Source: Rotaria sordida
Lineage: Eukaryota > Rotifera > Eurotatoria > Philodinida > Philodinidae
Reading direction: 5' to 3'
Assembly: GCA_905250125.1 (NCBI GenBank)
Contig: CAJNOL010000275.1
Coordinates: 62,001 to 126,000, forward strand
DNA length: 64,000 nucleotides
A model generated the notes under the pieces. That model was not told the origin of the DNA. It searched no databases and was given only the letters and a program-made list of their open reading frames with translations. Every line of letters begins with the position of its first letter. The stretch's first letter is position 1. Position numbers and translations under genes: made by a program. Of this stretch, positions 22,870 to 35,202 are shown one piece after another.

Positions 22870-23490
22870 ATTAAGATTACCGCCATTCTCAAAAACCGAT
22901 CTCAGCCCATGATATTTGATAGAGATATTCATCAGACAAAGATCAAAAATAGCTGATTTGGCATCCCAAATTTCTCTTTTGGCACTTGTAAAATATATTA
23001 AATTTTTTTTTGTTTAAAAGAGCACATCAGAATGCAGGGCACTAAAGAGTCCTTTTTCTAAATTCTAACTTTTTAACCTGAGAAAGGGCATCACAAGTTC
23101 AATGACTCAAAAAATGGTGCTCTAATTATATAGGTGTCTGTATATACAATAAAAACAAAGCTTAATTAAAAAAAAGGACTCTTTGATACTCTGCGTTTTG
23201 ACACGTTCTTTCAAACAAAAAAAAAAATTAAATATATTGTATGAGTACTGAAAGAGAAATTAGGGATACACTATCTGTAAACCATAAACTGAGAAAAAAA
23301 CAAAAAAGATTTTCCGTTTTTTCGAAAAAAAAGCCTATAGATGATGAAAATCATCAAAAATTTTGGTCAAAACAGAAGTGTCGGATAAAAAATCATATCA
23401 CAAGACAGGCTATCTTTCCATGCAAATTATCTCAATTTCGAAATTTTTGACGAAAACTGACATTTTTTGAAGGGGTGGCCTTAGACAACT
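22870..23490. mobile_element. Long-inverted-repeat element, family A, copy 2
   Basis: Matches copy 1 at both ends and in the middle (for example AAAAACAAAGC followed by GGACTCT, and GACGAAAACTGAC near the right end). The two halves are reverse complements: AGAGCACATCAGAATGCAG in the left half against CTCTGCGTTTTGACACGTTC in the right. About 620 bp; no transposase. Confidence 0.6.
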
Positions 23491-23633
23491 AACCGACCAT
23501 TATATATTTCTAATTTGTGAGACACGAAGCTAATTGTACGGCGCTGAACTACAATAAAGTTATCGAAGCTATCGCATTGATGATGAAGAAACAATTCTGT
23601 ATGTATTATAGGAAAATTTGAGCTTTTATCTAA

Positions 23634-23710
23634 GGTGGGGTGGGTGTGAGTGTGCCCATAGGAATGGGAGTAAGTCTGAGTCTTCTGATCACTCACATAC
23701 ACCCACACCT
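23634..23710. repeat. Telomere-like hairpin 4
   Basis: GGTGGGGTGGGTGTGAGTGTG, a spacer of about 25 bp that is itself partly G-rich, then CACTCACATACACCCACACC. One of the clearest G arms. Confidence 0.7.
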
Positions 23711-24663
23711 TTTCAATGGTGCTTGATATTGTGGTTTCGACATGAATATTTACCTGAATTGATTGATGAAATGTCCGATATACTCACTCATGATTTTATA
23801 CATTTCGATTTTGGCATTAAAATCTCTTTCACTAGAATCTCTTATGTAGTAATGCTATTGTCTATATGATATTTTCCTATTGAAATTTAAACCATTTGGA
23901 ATCTTCTTCATCAACATATGATTCATCTAAAAGTTGTCATAAATTAATTGTGCTATTAACATTCATTCGACAAAAATGCTCTTTCATTAGTCAAATAATA
24001 TAAAACACGATATAATGAAAAACTCTTTTCGAATTTATCAATAGTTGATGAAAAATATCAATTTCGTTTACAATAATATACAAAATAAACGACTGCAATC
24101 GAATAAGTTAAAGATGAACATTTATATGAATTAAACTTATTCATTATGAATAGCAACTCGACTAGCATATACATCACAAAATTCTTATTTATTATATACT
24201 TTGACTTCTGATTCAATATTACAACAATGTCTAAAATATTTTCAGATTGAATTAGCATTATTCTTTTCGAAAATGTTTCTACAATCTGATCAAAAAAGAT
24301 AATATATTATCCAAATTTAATAATTCGAACAAAACTAGAATATAGCATATTCAAAAAAATTCGATATTTAACTTAGTCGGATATAAATATGAAAACAGTG
24401 GTATTTGGAGAAAAATTTAATTAAACTTGATAATATGTTTATAAAAGTTTTTCTTCTAAATAGAATAAAATACAATTCATATAATTTGTTAGTTTGAAAA
24501 TTTATTTCAAGAATATTAATTATATGATATGTGACTATGTGTAATTTAACTTGATTGAATAATCTGTAAGCAAGTATAGTCTTTCTTTTTCGGATTGATG
24601 TTTTCTATGAAACTAGAAATTGATGATTGACTTAATTAATATTTTTTCTACAACTAATTGATT

Positions 24664-24851
24664 TAGATAATAAAATACATCTTAAAAAAATAGATGTAGA
24701 ATTTGAAAGAAAAATGCATAATTATGGATGTATTGAAAGATCAGGTATTTTTATTGCAGCTAAAATCTTAGAAATAGTTGATATTCATAATGAGAGAGAT
24801 ATTTCAATAATTTTTCGTCATTTATCAGCATTATCTCTAGACTTTATTTGA
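24664..24851 (+). pseudogene. Coding-like remnant, possibly the tail of a protein tyrosine phosphatase domain
   Basis: After an acceptor-like TGATTTAG there is an open stretch of about 60 codons with host codon use: MHNYGCIERSGIFIAAKILE, then DISIIFRHLSAL, then a stop. The RSGxFxA followed some 15 residues on by Asp and xxFRHL resembles the P-loop end and last helices of PTP domains (RSGTFxA... VRxLRxQR), but the catalytic Cys context is missing. Upstream sequence (23890-24300) has a coding-like feel with many stops. Probably a dead gene fragment; identity weak. Confidence 0.3.
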
Positions 24852-24904
24852 TGGTTTATTGTTTTTAAAATTATGTTATTACATAAATAATTTTATTCTT
24901 TAAA

Positions 24905-25333
24905 GCTATTACCCTCTCCTCTTCAAAAATCGGTCTATATACTTCATTTTTTTTGTTTGAAAATGCATATCAGAATGCAGGACATGACAGAGCTCTTTTA
25001 TCAAATTCTTACTTTTTAAACCGAAAAAAGGAATGAAAAGTTCAATGTCTCAAAAAAAACTCGCAAAAAATGACAGTCAGATTATACAAGTACTTTTTTT
25101 TTTTACTAATAGTAACAAGGTTTAATTCAAGAAAGGAACTCTGTCATGCTCTGCATCGTGGTATACCCTTTCCTCCGAAAAAATTCAATATATAGAATGA
25201 AAACTCTCAAGGAGTTCTAAGTTTTAAAAAATCATGTCGTCTATGAAAGATCAGATTTTGTACTATGTTCTTTTTCTCAATTTTAATAATTCTGATGAAA
25301 ATTGACTGTCTTTGAAGGAAGGAATGGCCTTAT
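24905..25333. mobile_element. Long-inverted-repeat element, family A, copy 3
   Basis: The shortest of the three copies, and the one where pairing is easiest to see: TTTGTTTGAAAATGCATATC and CAGAATGCAGGACATGACAG in the left half against CTGTCATGCTCTGCATCG in the right. The tips read CTCCTCTTCAAAAATCGGT and GTCTTTGAAGGAAGG. TTTAAA occurs at both flanks, consistent with a TTAA-type target. No coding sequence. Confidence 0.6.
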
Positions 25334-25448
25334 TTAAAAAGAACCAAACATGCAACACGACATGGAATGAATGACACAAAATTAAAATGAAATTACATAT
25401 GATTATTGTAAAATTGAAAGTAAGATGAATAAATATCAACGCATACAT

Positions 25449-25489
25449 GTGGCGTGGGTGAAGACGAATCACATACTTACACCCACATC
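25449..25489. repeat. Telomere-like hairpin 5
   Basis: GTGGCGTGGGTG, spacer, then CTTACACCCACATC; lies about 115 bp beyond the right end of element A copy 3. Confidence 0.6.
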
Positions 25490-26665
25490 TATATCTATAT
25501 AGTGTAGAGAAACGCAAAGAACAGGTAAAAGAACGGATATAGTAGACTAAATTTGTTACATTGCCTACACTTTTTCATTTTCATATTTCTATTTTTTCGT
25601 TCTGTTTCTAAATGATGACTAAAAACAAAATAAAATATAAAATTGATTTCTGTTCTATACGTGAATCATTCAATTACTGAGTAATAGTAAACATATATAA
25701 AGTAGGTAAATAATCAGAAAATTTATTAGTGTCAATCATATTTTAATACTCGATAGATACTGAGCAATTGTTTTCAGAATTTACTTTGCACACCATCGGT
25801 GGTATTAGTTCTTTCATCGACGATTCATCCAAATTTAGGTAAGTTATCGAAGTAGAAACTCATGCTACAGTATGAATAGGCATTACTCTACTTTTTTCTC
25901 CATTGAAATCGTGAGCTGTTAGTGTAAAAACTTGCTGCAACACTTCCAATTTAAGGTACTTTTGAAATTCCGAACAAAGAAGTAGCAAAAAAAGGATGGA
26001 TGCGGGTAGCAATTTCCTCTACACTCAGATCCATTGACTCAGACTTTACTTTCATCGTCACACTCACTCTTACTAATCAGATTTCAGAATGATTTTCTCT
26101 TCAACAAATCAGATTTTTAGAACGAACGTCTATCGAAATATACAGAAAATGTCTGATTAATTGAAAGAAGTTAGTACTGAAATTCGATTAGCTGAAAGAA
26201 ATGCCAATGGATCTCTGATTAGGTGGAAACATGTCATGAAAACACTAGCAGAACGGTTACCGTTCCATAGCAGTTATGGGTTTCAATCGATGGATCGGCA
26301 ACAGTGAATCGATGAACAATCGTCACTGTTGAATCCCTACTAGTGCTGCATCAATCACAATAATAAAAAAAGATCACCTTCGCATGTACCAGCAACATGT
26401 GACGCTATATTATTTTACACTACTTTGGATTGCCCGAACTATGCAGAACACAATATCAGTCGTGTCCCGTTTGATCGTTCACTAGTCTATAGATTTCTGA
26501 CGATTCACAATAGCATAGAACAGAATTTTGATGCTACGACTTGTTTTATTTATTTCAGCTCGCTTATCGAACACCGAGCATTCGTTCTCAATTTATCCGG
26601 GTATATTTAATTTCATTTAAACAAACTCTTTCAACAATTTTATTAAACACAATCGTGTAATTTCG
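25490..26665. other. Spacer upstream of the TIR-protein gene
   Basis: No convincing gene. A weak telomere-like hairpin (GGATGCGGGTAG ... CACACTCACTCTTAC) spans about 26010-26072. A 61-codon frame at 26425-26610 has no recognisable motif. Confidence 0.35.
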
Positions 26666-29600
26666 ATGCAAAAGTCATCAAAAATAATTGATCCAAACCA
26701 AATCTCACGCAATCTATTTACATCGTTGACTAATCTTCGTCAAGAGATCTTACAACATGAATCAAGCACGGATATTAATCATATCGATTCAAAAGTTCTA
26801 TCCTGTATTGAATCAGTCTTGACTTCAATAAAACCTCTTCGTTATATCGAGAGTCCAAAAGTATTGTCGGACATAATTCATATTATATGGAAAACGTACA
26901 TCGCTGACTTTCTTTCATTAACTGAGTTTGTTAATATTCTTGCCAATGATCAATTTCAACAAATATTTAACTCCGTTATGAAAGTGTACACATCTATAAA
27001 CTTTCAATCCATTTTCAGAGATGATACGTCTTATGCTTATGATATGTTCTATCGTATCTTCGAACTAATGTCACTTCCAGCCATTACGACTCTTCTTAAA
27101 AACCAATCTAATGATCAAATTATGCCACATACAGCTAACATCTTGCGCATATTTCTACTTCAAATGCAAAATATTGCAGAAGAAATCTCATTCAAAAAAG
27201 ATGATTTACTTAATCAAGAATCGACCATTCAGCTTCTGTTAGAATACGTAGATATAAATTTATTTGAGACTGATAATGATATTCAACTCACGATCGTTGA
27301 AATATTGGAATTCATTTGGACATTGGTCGATAATACTATACTGGTACCACAATTACTTAATGCGAATTGCGTTTCGTTCACACTCAAATGGATCAACACC
27401 AGCGAATTATCACTTGTTATTCAACGAGCTACTATTCGACTCTTATACAATATCGCACGACATGAAAAAGGATGTGATGCATTGAATGGAGCCGATGCCA
27501 TTCGTCTACTGAAAGAATTCAAACAACGAACTTTAGATCCAACTATTAATGATGCAGCCTATGAAGACATGCGTTTACTCTTTTCCATGACATTAGCGTT
27601 GTTGATGGAACCGAAGGAAAACGAAAGCAATGCTAAATCACTTAGAAAAGTACTCGATCAATTGATGCAGTTAACTGTCAATGCAGCACGAAAAAAAAAT
27701 CACAAATATGGTGATTTTTATATCAGTGAACCATTAGTAGTTTTCACAAAACTCTTTGTTCATGATGACATTGTACATTATTGTATCAAGGAATCTCAAG
27801 TCAAAAATATGAAAATATCTTCGAAAGTTGCATTCTTTTGTGATCTAATGATGCAATTTCGAGGTGCTCTCGTTAATGATGACGAGCTCGACCAATTAAC
27901 TCTCACAGCATTGATGAATATTATTTGGAGTATTTCATTTCATCATGATTATGTCGACGAACTCAAATCGAATGCGAAGTTTCTCATCACTATCAAAAGT
28001 CTCGCCAATGACGATGGAGAAGCTTGGATTGAACAATATGTACCAAAACACATGTCATCGGTGAAAAAAGCAGCTGCCCGCATTTTGTGGAATCTCGACG
28101 AAAGTAGTCCAGGTTAGAAAGCTAATGCATTTATTGACATTGTCTTCATCTTGATCTATTCTATTTTGAGTTCAGCACGACCAGTTCGCGTAGTGGAACC
28201 AGTACCAACTGTGATCGATCAAACGAATTTTTCTCCGACAGTCGTAACAACAAACAAACGAATGCGCATCATGGTCAGCTATTCGCATGTTGATGCTGAC
28301 TTTTGTCATCAACTGGTAGATGCGCTTGAAAAAGGTATGTTCCAAGGCTGATAATATGTCCTATCCCAGCATCTTTTTCTTTTGTATCAAATACAATAAA
28401 CTGTATGTTAGTACGAAGCGTGATATAGAACTTGAAGGAAGTTTCGCGCATGCTACACAAAGCCTAAAACGAGTTTCAAATTCGTTGCAATCTTCGAAAC
28501 CATTTTTTTTTCAGTCTGTAAAGTATCGATAATAATTTTCTATCTCTATCATTGATACTCAAAGACAGTTGGTTAGCTAAGCAATCGACTAGAGTTACTG
28601 ATTAAAGAAACCAATCTACTACAAAAAATATTCGGTCTAAAAGTTTTCAGAAAATAATGTACATAGTCTATTCCAGAATAGTAATAGCTATGTACTTACA
28701 TTGTATACGATTTTCTCGAGCATTTCACGGCACATCTTTTAATAAAGAAATAAGGAGAAATGGTTGACCTCGTACAAAGAAAAATAGAAAGAAACAATAT
28801 CACCTTTCAAGCTGAACTTACCAGCAAAGTTTTTAACCCATTGTTGAGTAACATTGCCAACAATGTATTAAGCTTAAATTATTCTTTAAGACGGCTATTC
28901 TGCATACAAAAACGTAGAGAGTATAGATAAACTTATATGCCTCGTCATTCTATCCTATTTGAAATTTTTGTGTCTATTTTTAGAAAATCGTTTCGATATT
29001 TGGGTTGACTTCGATTTTTGTCACACGGAAGATCTGTGGGAAGAAATTGGTCAAGCAATCGAAAAATCTGATGTAATACTTCTTCTCATGACAAAGGATT
29101 ATCAAGACAGTAAATCGTGTCGTCAAGAAGTGATGTACACAAAAGATTCATTGAAGAAACGTTTTATTCCTGTCTATGTAAAACGAGATTTTGTGGCTAG
29201 TGGTTGGTTAGGTGTACGCATTGTCGGTCCACAATACATTCGTTTTGGCAAAAAATCTTTTGAAGCAACGGTGAACGATCTCATGAAACTTATTTTTGAA
29301 GATAAGAGCGAGAAAAGCTCAAAACACAAAGATTCTAAAGTGTCTGTAACTGTTCCTTATGTTGAAATCAAGCCTGATGAGAATGACAAGTCGAATGAAG
29401 AATTACCAAGATATGATCATGAAAATTTTAATCAATCGAGTAATGAAATAATGCCAGTACTTGTATCCAATCCTAAACTAATTGAAAAATGGAACTCAAA
29501 CGATATCGCCAATTGGTTCGATGCTAATAAAGTTCGTTGTGAATTAAAAGAAATGTATGATTTTCAATGTGGTACTGAACTACTTCTCTATGGACAGTGT

Positions 29601-29819
29601 CTTCGATCAGACTGGCAATCTGAATGTCTTGATGTACAAGAACAATTCTCAAAACGATACAATACAGTATTATATCGCAATGAATTCGTTCGACTAGTCA
29701 GTGTAATTAATCAACTAGAACAGTTGCAGACAATGCCAGTCTCGAATACATATGGAATTCTATTATTATTATTGTTATTTGTTCTTGTTTTGTTAGATAC
29801 TTTTAAAATGTTTCAATAA
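26666..29819 (+). CDS. Helical-repeat / TIR / SAM-like / membrane-anchored protein
   Basis: Three exons (26666-28112, 28176-28334, 28984-29819) give 813 residues. Residues 1-480 are all-helical with ARM/HEAT-like pairs (for example SFTLKWINTSELSLVIQRAT, AAARILWNLDES). Residues 513-650 form a TIR domain: RIMVSYSHVDADF (strand A), DIWVDFDF (box around the BB loop), SDVILLLMTKDYQDS, and SCRQE, whose Glu584 occupies the position of the NADase catalytic Glu of SARM1. Residues 700-780 (KWNSNDIANWF...) look SAM-like, and a hydrophobic segment near 788-806 (YGILLLLLLFVLVLL) should anchor the tail in a membrane. Parts match SARM1 (ARM, SAM, TIR) but in a different order. A role in NAD-dependent stress, immune or axon-type death signalling is inference. 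Intron 2 is 649 bp, unusually long here. Confidence 0.8.
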
Positions 29820-30311
29820 AATAGCCAATTGATCTGTATTTCTTACATAGAAAAAAGGAAATCAATGCTAATAACTGGAGTCACTGTTGGTTACTGTCGC
29901 GGAGTGCTTGATAGCGACATCACTGGTTTTTTCATGTTTGTCCTATATATATGACTATTGGAAACAAAAATTTCTAATATTTTCTAATTGATATTTAAAC
30001 TTTTTATTCTATTGATTGGAATCCATACATTACGCTTCATTAATACTTACGTTCATCATTTTGTCAAAGGTACATAGTATGCTCTTATGGCTAATTCCAT
30101 CCAATAAGATAAGACATGTATATAGATAGCTAAATTTAGTTTTTTGAAAATACAAAAAGAAATAAATAATTAGACGGAGAATTTAATTATTCGCTGTATT
30201 CTCCTGTCTTAATATTTAAATAAACTTAACTTGTAAATAATTTAATCTACTATTTTCTTCAATGAAATATTTTGCAGTATATAAACTATCTAAAAATTAG
30301 TATATTTTATC
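29820..30311. other. Spacer between TIR and EEP genes
   Basis: About 490 bp, AT-rich, holding the 3' UTR of one gene and the promoter of the next. No other feature seen. Confidence 0.4.
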
Positions 30312-31484
30312 ATGCGACAAAAATGCTTTATTTTATTTTCAATAATAATTCCTTTGTTCATTGCTTTTCTATTTACTTTTCCACGTTACACTGAACAAGA
30401 TGATTCCATTATGCTGCAAAAATATTTAACTATCAAACAGAATTTATTATCTGTTATGACATTTAACATTCGCCTCGATGGAGTAGAACGTGATCCAAAT
30501 AATCATTTTACGAAGAGAATCTATCGTTTAACAGAAACTATTGAAAAATGGCAACCATCTATTCTATGTGTACAAGAACCATTTGGTGGTCAATTGTTGC
30601 ATTGGCAATCTCATTTACCAAACTATTATCGACATATTGGTTATCAACCTGGCGGTGTCGATAGGGATCTTAAAGATCCATCATCTCATAGAGATTTTCA
30701 AGTTGCTATTTTATATAATAATCAAATATTAAAATTAATAGAACAAGATTATATATGGCTATCAAAGACACCACGAATTGTTGGAAGTAAAGATTGGAAT
30801 AGTGCTGGAGAACGAACATTAAATATTGCACGATTTCAATTAAAAAATGAGAAGTCGATTAGCATTCTTGTTTTTAATACTCATTTAGATGTCAAAAGTG
30901 AACAAGCACGTCAAGAACAGGCAAAAATTGTTCGATCAACAATAAAAAAATGGCAAAAGAAATATCCAACAGCTGCAGTTCTTTTATTCGGAGATTTTAA
31001 TGCTGCTCCAAAACAAGCCGCATATAATATATTGACATCTTCAGATTTTCTACATGATACTTGGGTAGTTTGCAAATCTCAGACATCAATATGTATATCA
31101 AATTCATTTTCGTCAACATTTCATGGTTGGTTAGGATCAATAATTAATACTTATGGATTTCAATTTCTACAAACAATATTATTTACTTTTCATGGTTCAG
31201 GTATTAGTTTACCACATGAAATACCCAAACATCTTTCATCTTATATCAATATTTTAAAAGAATTATGGAAATTTCGTCAGACATTAAATATATCAGAACT
31301 AAATTCACTATGGTCTCTACATCGATTTCATGTCGATTGGATTTTATATAGAAATTCGATTGATGGAAGTGAACATTTACAACCTCGATTTATAGCTGTC
31401 GTAGATATTCGATCTAGGAATTATTCTTCTGATCATTTTCCTGTTGTTGCTTTGTTCCAATTGAAAAATAATAAAGAAAACTAA
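30312..31484 (+). CDS. Endonuclease/exonuclease/phosphatase-family protein, membrane-anchored
   Basis: Single exon, 390 residues. An N-terminal hydrophobic stretch (CFILFSIIIPLFIAFLFTF) suggests a type II anchor or signal peptide, so the enzyme probably acts outside the cytosol. The EEP core motifs appear in order: MTFNIR (Asn), CVQEP (metal-binding Glu), FNTHLD, LFGDFNAAP (Asp/Asn pair), HVDWIL and SSDHFPV (catalytic His). This fold covers Mg-dependent phosphodiesterases such as sphingomyelinases, inositol phosphatases and nucleases; the substrate cannot be chosen. Residues about 250-320 form an insert between GDFNA and the DW motif. No introns, unlike most neighbours, while codon use is as AT-rich as theirs. 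Confidence 0.8.
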   Translation: MRQKCFILFSIIIPLFIAFLFTFPRYTEQDDSIMLQKYLTIKQNLLSVMTFNIRLDGVERDPNNHFTKRIYRLTETIEKWQPSILCVQEPFGGQLLHWQSHLPNYYRHIGYQPGGVDRDLKDPSSHRDFQVAILYNNQILKLIEQDYIWLSKTPRIVGSKDWNSAGERTLNIARFQLKNEKSISILVFNTHLDVKSEQARQEQAKIVRSTIKKWQKKYPTAAVLLFGDFNAAPKQAAYNILTSSDFLHDTWVVCKSQTSICISNSFSSTFHGWLGSIINTYGFQFLQTILFTFHGSGISLPHEIPKHLSSYINILKELWKFRQTLNISELNSLWSLHRFHVDWILYRNSIDGSEHLQPRFIAVVDIRSRNYSSDHFPVVALFQLKNNKEN

Positions 31485-31668
31485 TTCAAATATAGTAAAT
31501 CTGGATGATGATGAATTGGTACTGAATCATATGGATCTACATCACCGAAAAAACAACGTACTTAATCTTTTAACATATACACTAGATTTCAAAATTATTC
31601 ACTTATATAACATAACTTTGTTTAATCTATCAATATAGAATAAGAAAAAAAGTACAGAATTCTGATTA

Positions 31669-31724
31669 GAGTGTCAGTGTGGTTGTATTCATTCTACGAA
31701 AAGAGAAGATCCACATTTACACCC
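31669..31724. repeat. Telomere-like hairpin 6
   Basis: GAGTGTCAGTGTGGTTG, spacer, then ATCCACATTTACACCC. More decayed than most. Confidence 0.5.
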
Positions 31725-31897
31725 TTTATTATCTTTCTTCGTCCAGGAAAAACAAACCAAGTATCGTGAATTTAAATATATAAACTAACCCTTTCTTTCT
31801 CTCCAATAGAAGACTACTAGATGTTCTATTATGTTCAGTTTCCATTTCTCTGTGATTTGAATTTTGAAAAATCCAAACCAAGTCCACTTCTGATATA

Positions 31898-31971
31898 GAG
31901 TGTGAGTATTCATTCATCGACACACATGTATAACCCAGACATAGACTATAATCCACCACCACACATCAACT
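31898..31971. repeat. Telomere-like hairpin 7 (weak)
   Basis: GAGTGTGAGTATTC followed by CACACATG and later CCACCACCACACATC. The arms pair poorly; listed because it sits between two better examples. Confidence 0.35.
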
Positions 31972-32021
31972 TTAAAATTGGGTCGGGAAATTGATTTTAT
32001 TATCAAAAGTATATACCGTAT

Positions 32022-32087
32022 GGATGGGGAGTGAGTGTGAGTCTGGATGAGACGTCTATCTTCACCTACACCTATACGTGCACCCTC
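32022..32087. repeat. Telomere-like hairpin 8
   Basis: GATGGGGAGTGAGTGTGAGTC, a spacer around GAGACGTCTAT, then TTCACCTACACC and GTGCACCCTC. Confidence 0.6.
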
Positions 32088-32230
32088 AAGTACGTATTCA
32101 GTATGTCTCATAGCCTTTTTGATAGCAAAAACAAATGAAATCGTTCCTTTTATACACAAGGATAGTAAAATTGAAAAAGTATTACTTTTTTTCCTTATTT
32201 ATTTATTCGGATATAATAAAATAATGTATA

Positions 32231-34026
32231 TTAAGAATCGAATTGATTATCATCTAATTTAATTCGTTTATGATTATTCATGTTATGATTTATTTTCTTT
32301 CCAATCCATATAATATCACATCTAGCATGTCTTCGAACTATTGAATCAATTGTATTTTGATTAAACCAATCAATGACTTCTTGAGAAAATTTTAAACGTG
32401 TTATTTCACATTGTATAACTGAAAGATTTTGACATCGTTCTAAAATGGTTCCAACTTGATCTAATTGATTAATCGGTATTTGTAAACGCTTGATCTGACG
32501 TGGAATTATTGAACATATACCATTAAGAAATGGATACAATTCATATGTACTATAACGACTATGTATTATTAAAGATAAAAGTGTATATGCTTGTTCAAGA
32601 ATAGAAATAATTTCAAATAAAAGATTTTGATTATCTTTATTGAAATAAAAACTTTCTAATTTGACTTCAACTAATTTTGAAATATCAATTATTGAAGTTA
32701 AAAATTCTAATGAAGTCAAATGAGTTCGTCTACAAATATCTACATTAAGTTTAGTTACATTAGGAAACATAGTATTAATTCTTGTTGATTCCTATAAATA
32801 AATAAATAAATAAATAAATACATTTCAATAAAATTTATCTCATAACAACAAACTTCTTCTTTCATATTTCCATATGTTAATGATTTCCATGGTAAAAAAA
32901 GTTCATTAATATTCTTTGTTGTTAATAAATCATAGTTCAATAATATTGTTGAATTAGAAAGATAAATATATTTTGAATCTAATTCATATCGAAGAATAGA
33001 TTTACAAATTGGTATTGAATAAATTTGAATTCTATATGATTCATTAGAATTAAATTGACAAATTACAAACCATTTTTTATATTCAATCCAAAATGAACTT
33101 CGAAATGATTCAATTATTAATTGAAGATCTTCTTGAGTTTGATTAATTGGTTTTGAGATCTCAATAAAAAATTCAAAATTGTTTAAATTAGGAAGATTTA
33201 CTTGAATAAATTGTTCACATCGTTTACCATCAAATATACATCGTTGACCAATTATTTTTAGATAAATAAGTGATGGCATTAACAATAGAAATGATTCCAA
33301 TTGATCGATTGTAGTATCTAGATTTTCTATAGTCAATGAAGTTAATTGTGAAAAAGAACATGTTTGCTTCATATTTCCAATTAATATTGGTAAATTTTGT
33401 TTTAGAATGAGTGTATGAAGTTGAGGAGAACATGAAAGTATAGTCATTATACTGTGAAAATTAATATTGGAATCTATAATTAAATATTCAATTCTAGAAT
33501 TGACAGACCATGATATATTAGATATTCGATCATTTCTTATTTTTAATTCAACTTTTCGAAGTTTAGATTGTGCTAAAATTGATGAAAGAAAATTTAATGT
33601 TGTTTTTTTTCGTCTATTATCATATTCTTGAATATGTAATGAAAATGAAGTCAAAAGATTTAAATGAATACGTTTTAAAATTATATTCAATTGAAATTCT
33701 TCAATACCAAAAAATGTTATTGAATGAAGTCGAGTAAATTGTCGAAGACGAATCAATGAAATAAATAAACCTATTTGATTTGGAGTATATTCATCATTAT
33801 AAAGTTTTAATGATATAACATTTTGAGGATTAATTAAATGACAACATAGATGAAAATTTGATTTTGATATTGATTTAAAATCAAAAATATATCGATCATA
33901 AGTATTGACCATTGCTCGAAATAATCGACATACTGATCGAATTGAAAATAAAATAGTTTGAACATCAAGACTATCAAAAATACGATGAAATATTTCCACG
34001 GGTAATGTTTGAATTGATAGATTCAT
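32231..34026 (-). CDS. F-box / leucine-rich-type protein
   Basis: Two exons on the minus strand (32854-34026 and 32231-32791) around a 62 bp intron made largely of AAAT repeats; 577 residues. Residues 4-45 are an F-box: IQTLPVEIFHRIFDSLDVQTI followed by VCRLF. The rest consists of degenerate 25-30 residue strand-helix units (LTSLTIENLDTTIDQL, LPNLNNFEFF, FPNVTKLNVD, QNLSVIQCEI), typical of the large bdelloid F-box/LRR-like families. Such proteins usually present substrates to SCF ubiquitin ligases through Skp1; the target is unknown. An upstream in-frame ATG at 34098 would add 24 residues, but the start at 34026 puts the F-box at the N-terminus as usual. Confidence 0.72.
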
Positions 34027-34500
34027 ATTATTTGATATGGAAAATAGAAATAATCTTTGTTGGTAGTTTTTGACTTTATTTTTTACTAATGTGAGCAATT
34101 GTGAATATTACTCTCAGAATAGTTTCTTTTCACCTATGATAAAATAAAAACAGAACGAAAAAAAAAACAGTATTGTGCTTTTTCTTATTATCACGTGTTA
34201 CTAATGTTGGAAAGTGAAAAAGGTGTATTGAATGAATCATTAACTTAACATTTAAATGAAGCTCTCGCATTCTTTAAAGAAGTTTTATTATTCAGATGTT
34301 TTTTTTCTTTTCGATAATTCTCTGTCAAATATTGACTCTAGAAGAAAGATTTAGTAACTAACAATAAATAACATTTAAAATGAATTTGTTTGATTAGAAA
34401 GAAGAAAATTTTCAGTCAATAATTTATTCAATTAATTGTTTTCTTCATCATTTATTTTAGAAAAACCTGTTTGAGACAAATGATGTGTTTTTATATAGTG

Positions 34501-34555
34501 GAGGGAGAGGTGTGTGTGTGTGTGTGTGTGTGGAAATCATCTTCATTCACATCAT
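34501..34555. repeat. Telomere-like hairpin 9 with (GT)11 microsatellite
   Basis: GGAGGGAGAGG and then an uninterrupted GT run (34511-34532) make the G arm; CTTCATTCACATCATAG is the poor C arm. The GT run may be a slippage product of the G arm. Confidence 0.5.
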
Positions 34556-34736
34556 AGTCGCTTTTTCAGAATGAAGTCGGGTCGTTATTGCATAGACGAC
34601 GCGGTGATGAGTAGTATCCTTTCGAAGAGAGAATTAATTCTATAGAAAAAATTATTTTCGATATGGTTTTTCATTGAGGTCAATTTATACACAAATTACC
34701 TCTCGTTCTTTTCAAGCAAATTGTAGCCAATGACAA

Positions 34737-34791
34737 GTGTGAATGTGGGTCTCGATGTAGCTACAATTCCCTCTTTCTTCACATCCACACC
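34737..34791. repeat. Telomere-like hairpin 10
   Basis: GTGTGAATGTGGGTC, spacer, then CTTCACATCCACACC. The outer 8-10 bases of the arms pair well. Confidence 0.6.
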
Positions 34792-35147
34792 TTCAGAATA
34801 TAAGGACAAATAGATAAAGGGCGAAAAAATGTATCAGTAGGAACAATATCTATATAAGAAAATATGATAAGGGAATAAGAGGATATCTGTCGAGTTCTGT
34901 TTCGAAGTCATGACTGTTCAAGATTTTATTCTATCGAAATTTTTATATTTTGATAGGTATTTTTCGAAGTTTTTTCTTTCGAGATTCGAATCTAGAAAAC
35001 TTGTGCGCTAGAACATATAGTCGTTAAATAGATTCTATCTTAGTTTTTAAACGTATGGTGCACATTGATGTTAATTAAAAAAATAAACTAAATCACTTGA
35101 GTATCGTTTGGATTGATCGATTGATATTCCTATGCATGATTTAAGAT

Positions 35148-35202
35148 TGGATGTGAATGAAAAGAAGGTCCATCCATCTGCACTTTCACCCACCTCCCCC
35201 CT
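35148..35202. repeat. Telomere-like hairpin 11
   Basis: TTGGATGTGAATG, spacer, then CTTTCACCCACCTCCCCCC. The C arm is stronger than the G arm. Confidence 0.5.

Noticed and set aside
26425-26610. 61-codon frame before the TIR gene with a Cys near its start
   Set aside because: No family resemblance and no splice signal linking it to the gene downstream.
34027-34098. Upstream ATG extending the F-box protein by 24 residues
   Set aside because: The extension is Lys/Phe-rich without conservation cues, while the ATG at 34026 places the F-box at the N-terminus as is usual; kept only as an alternative.
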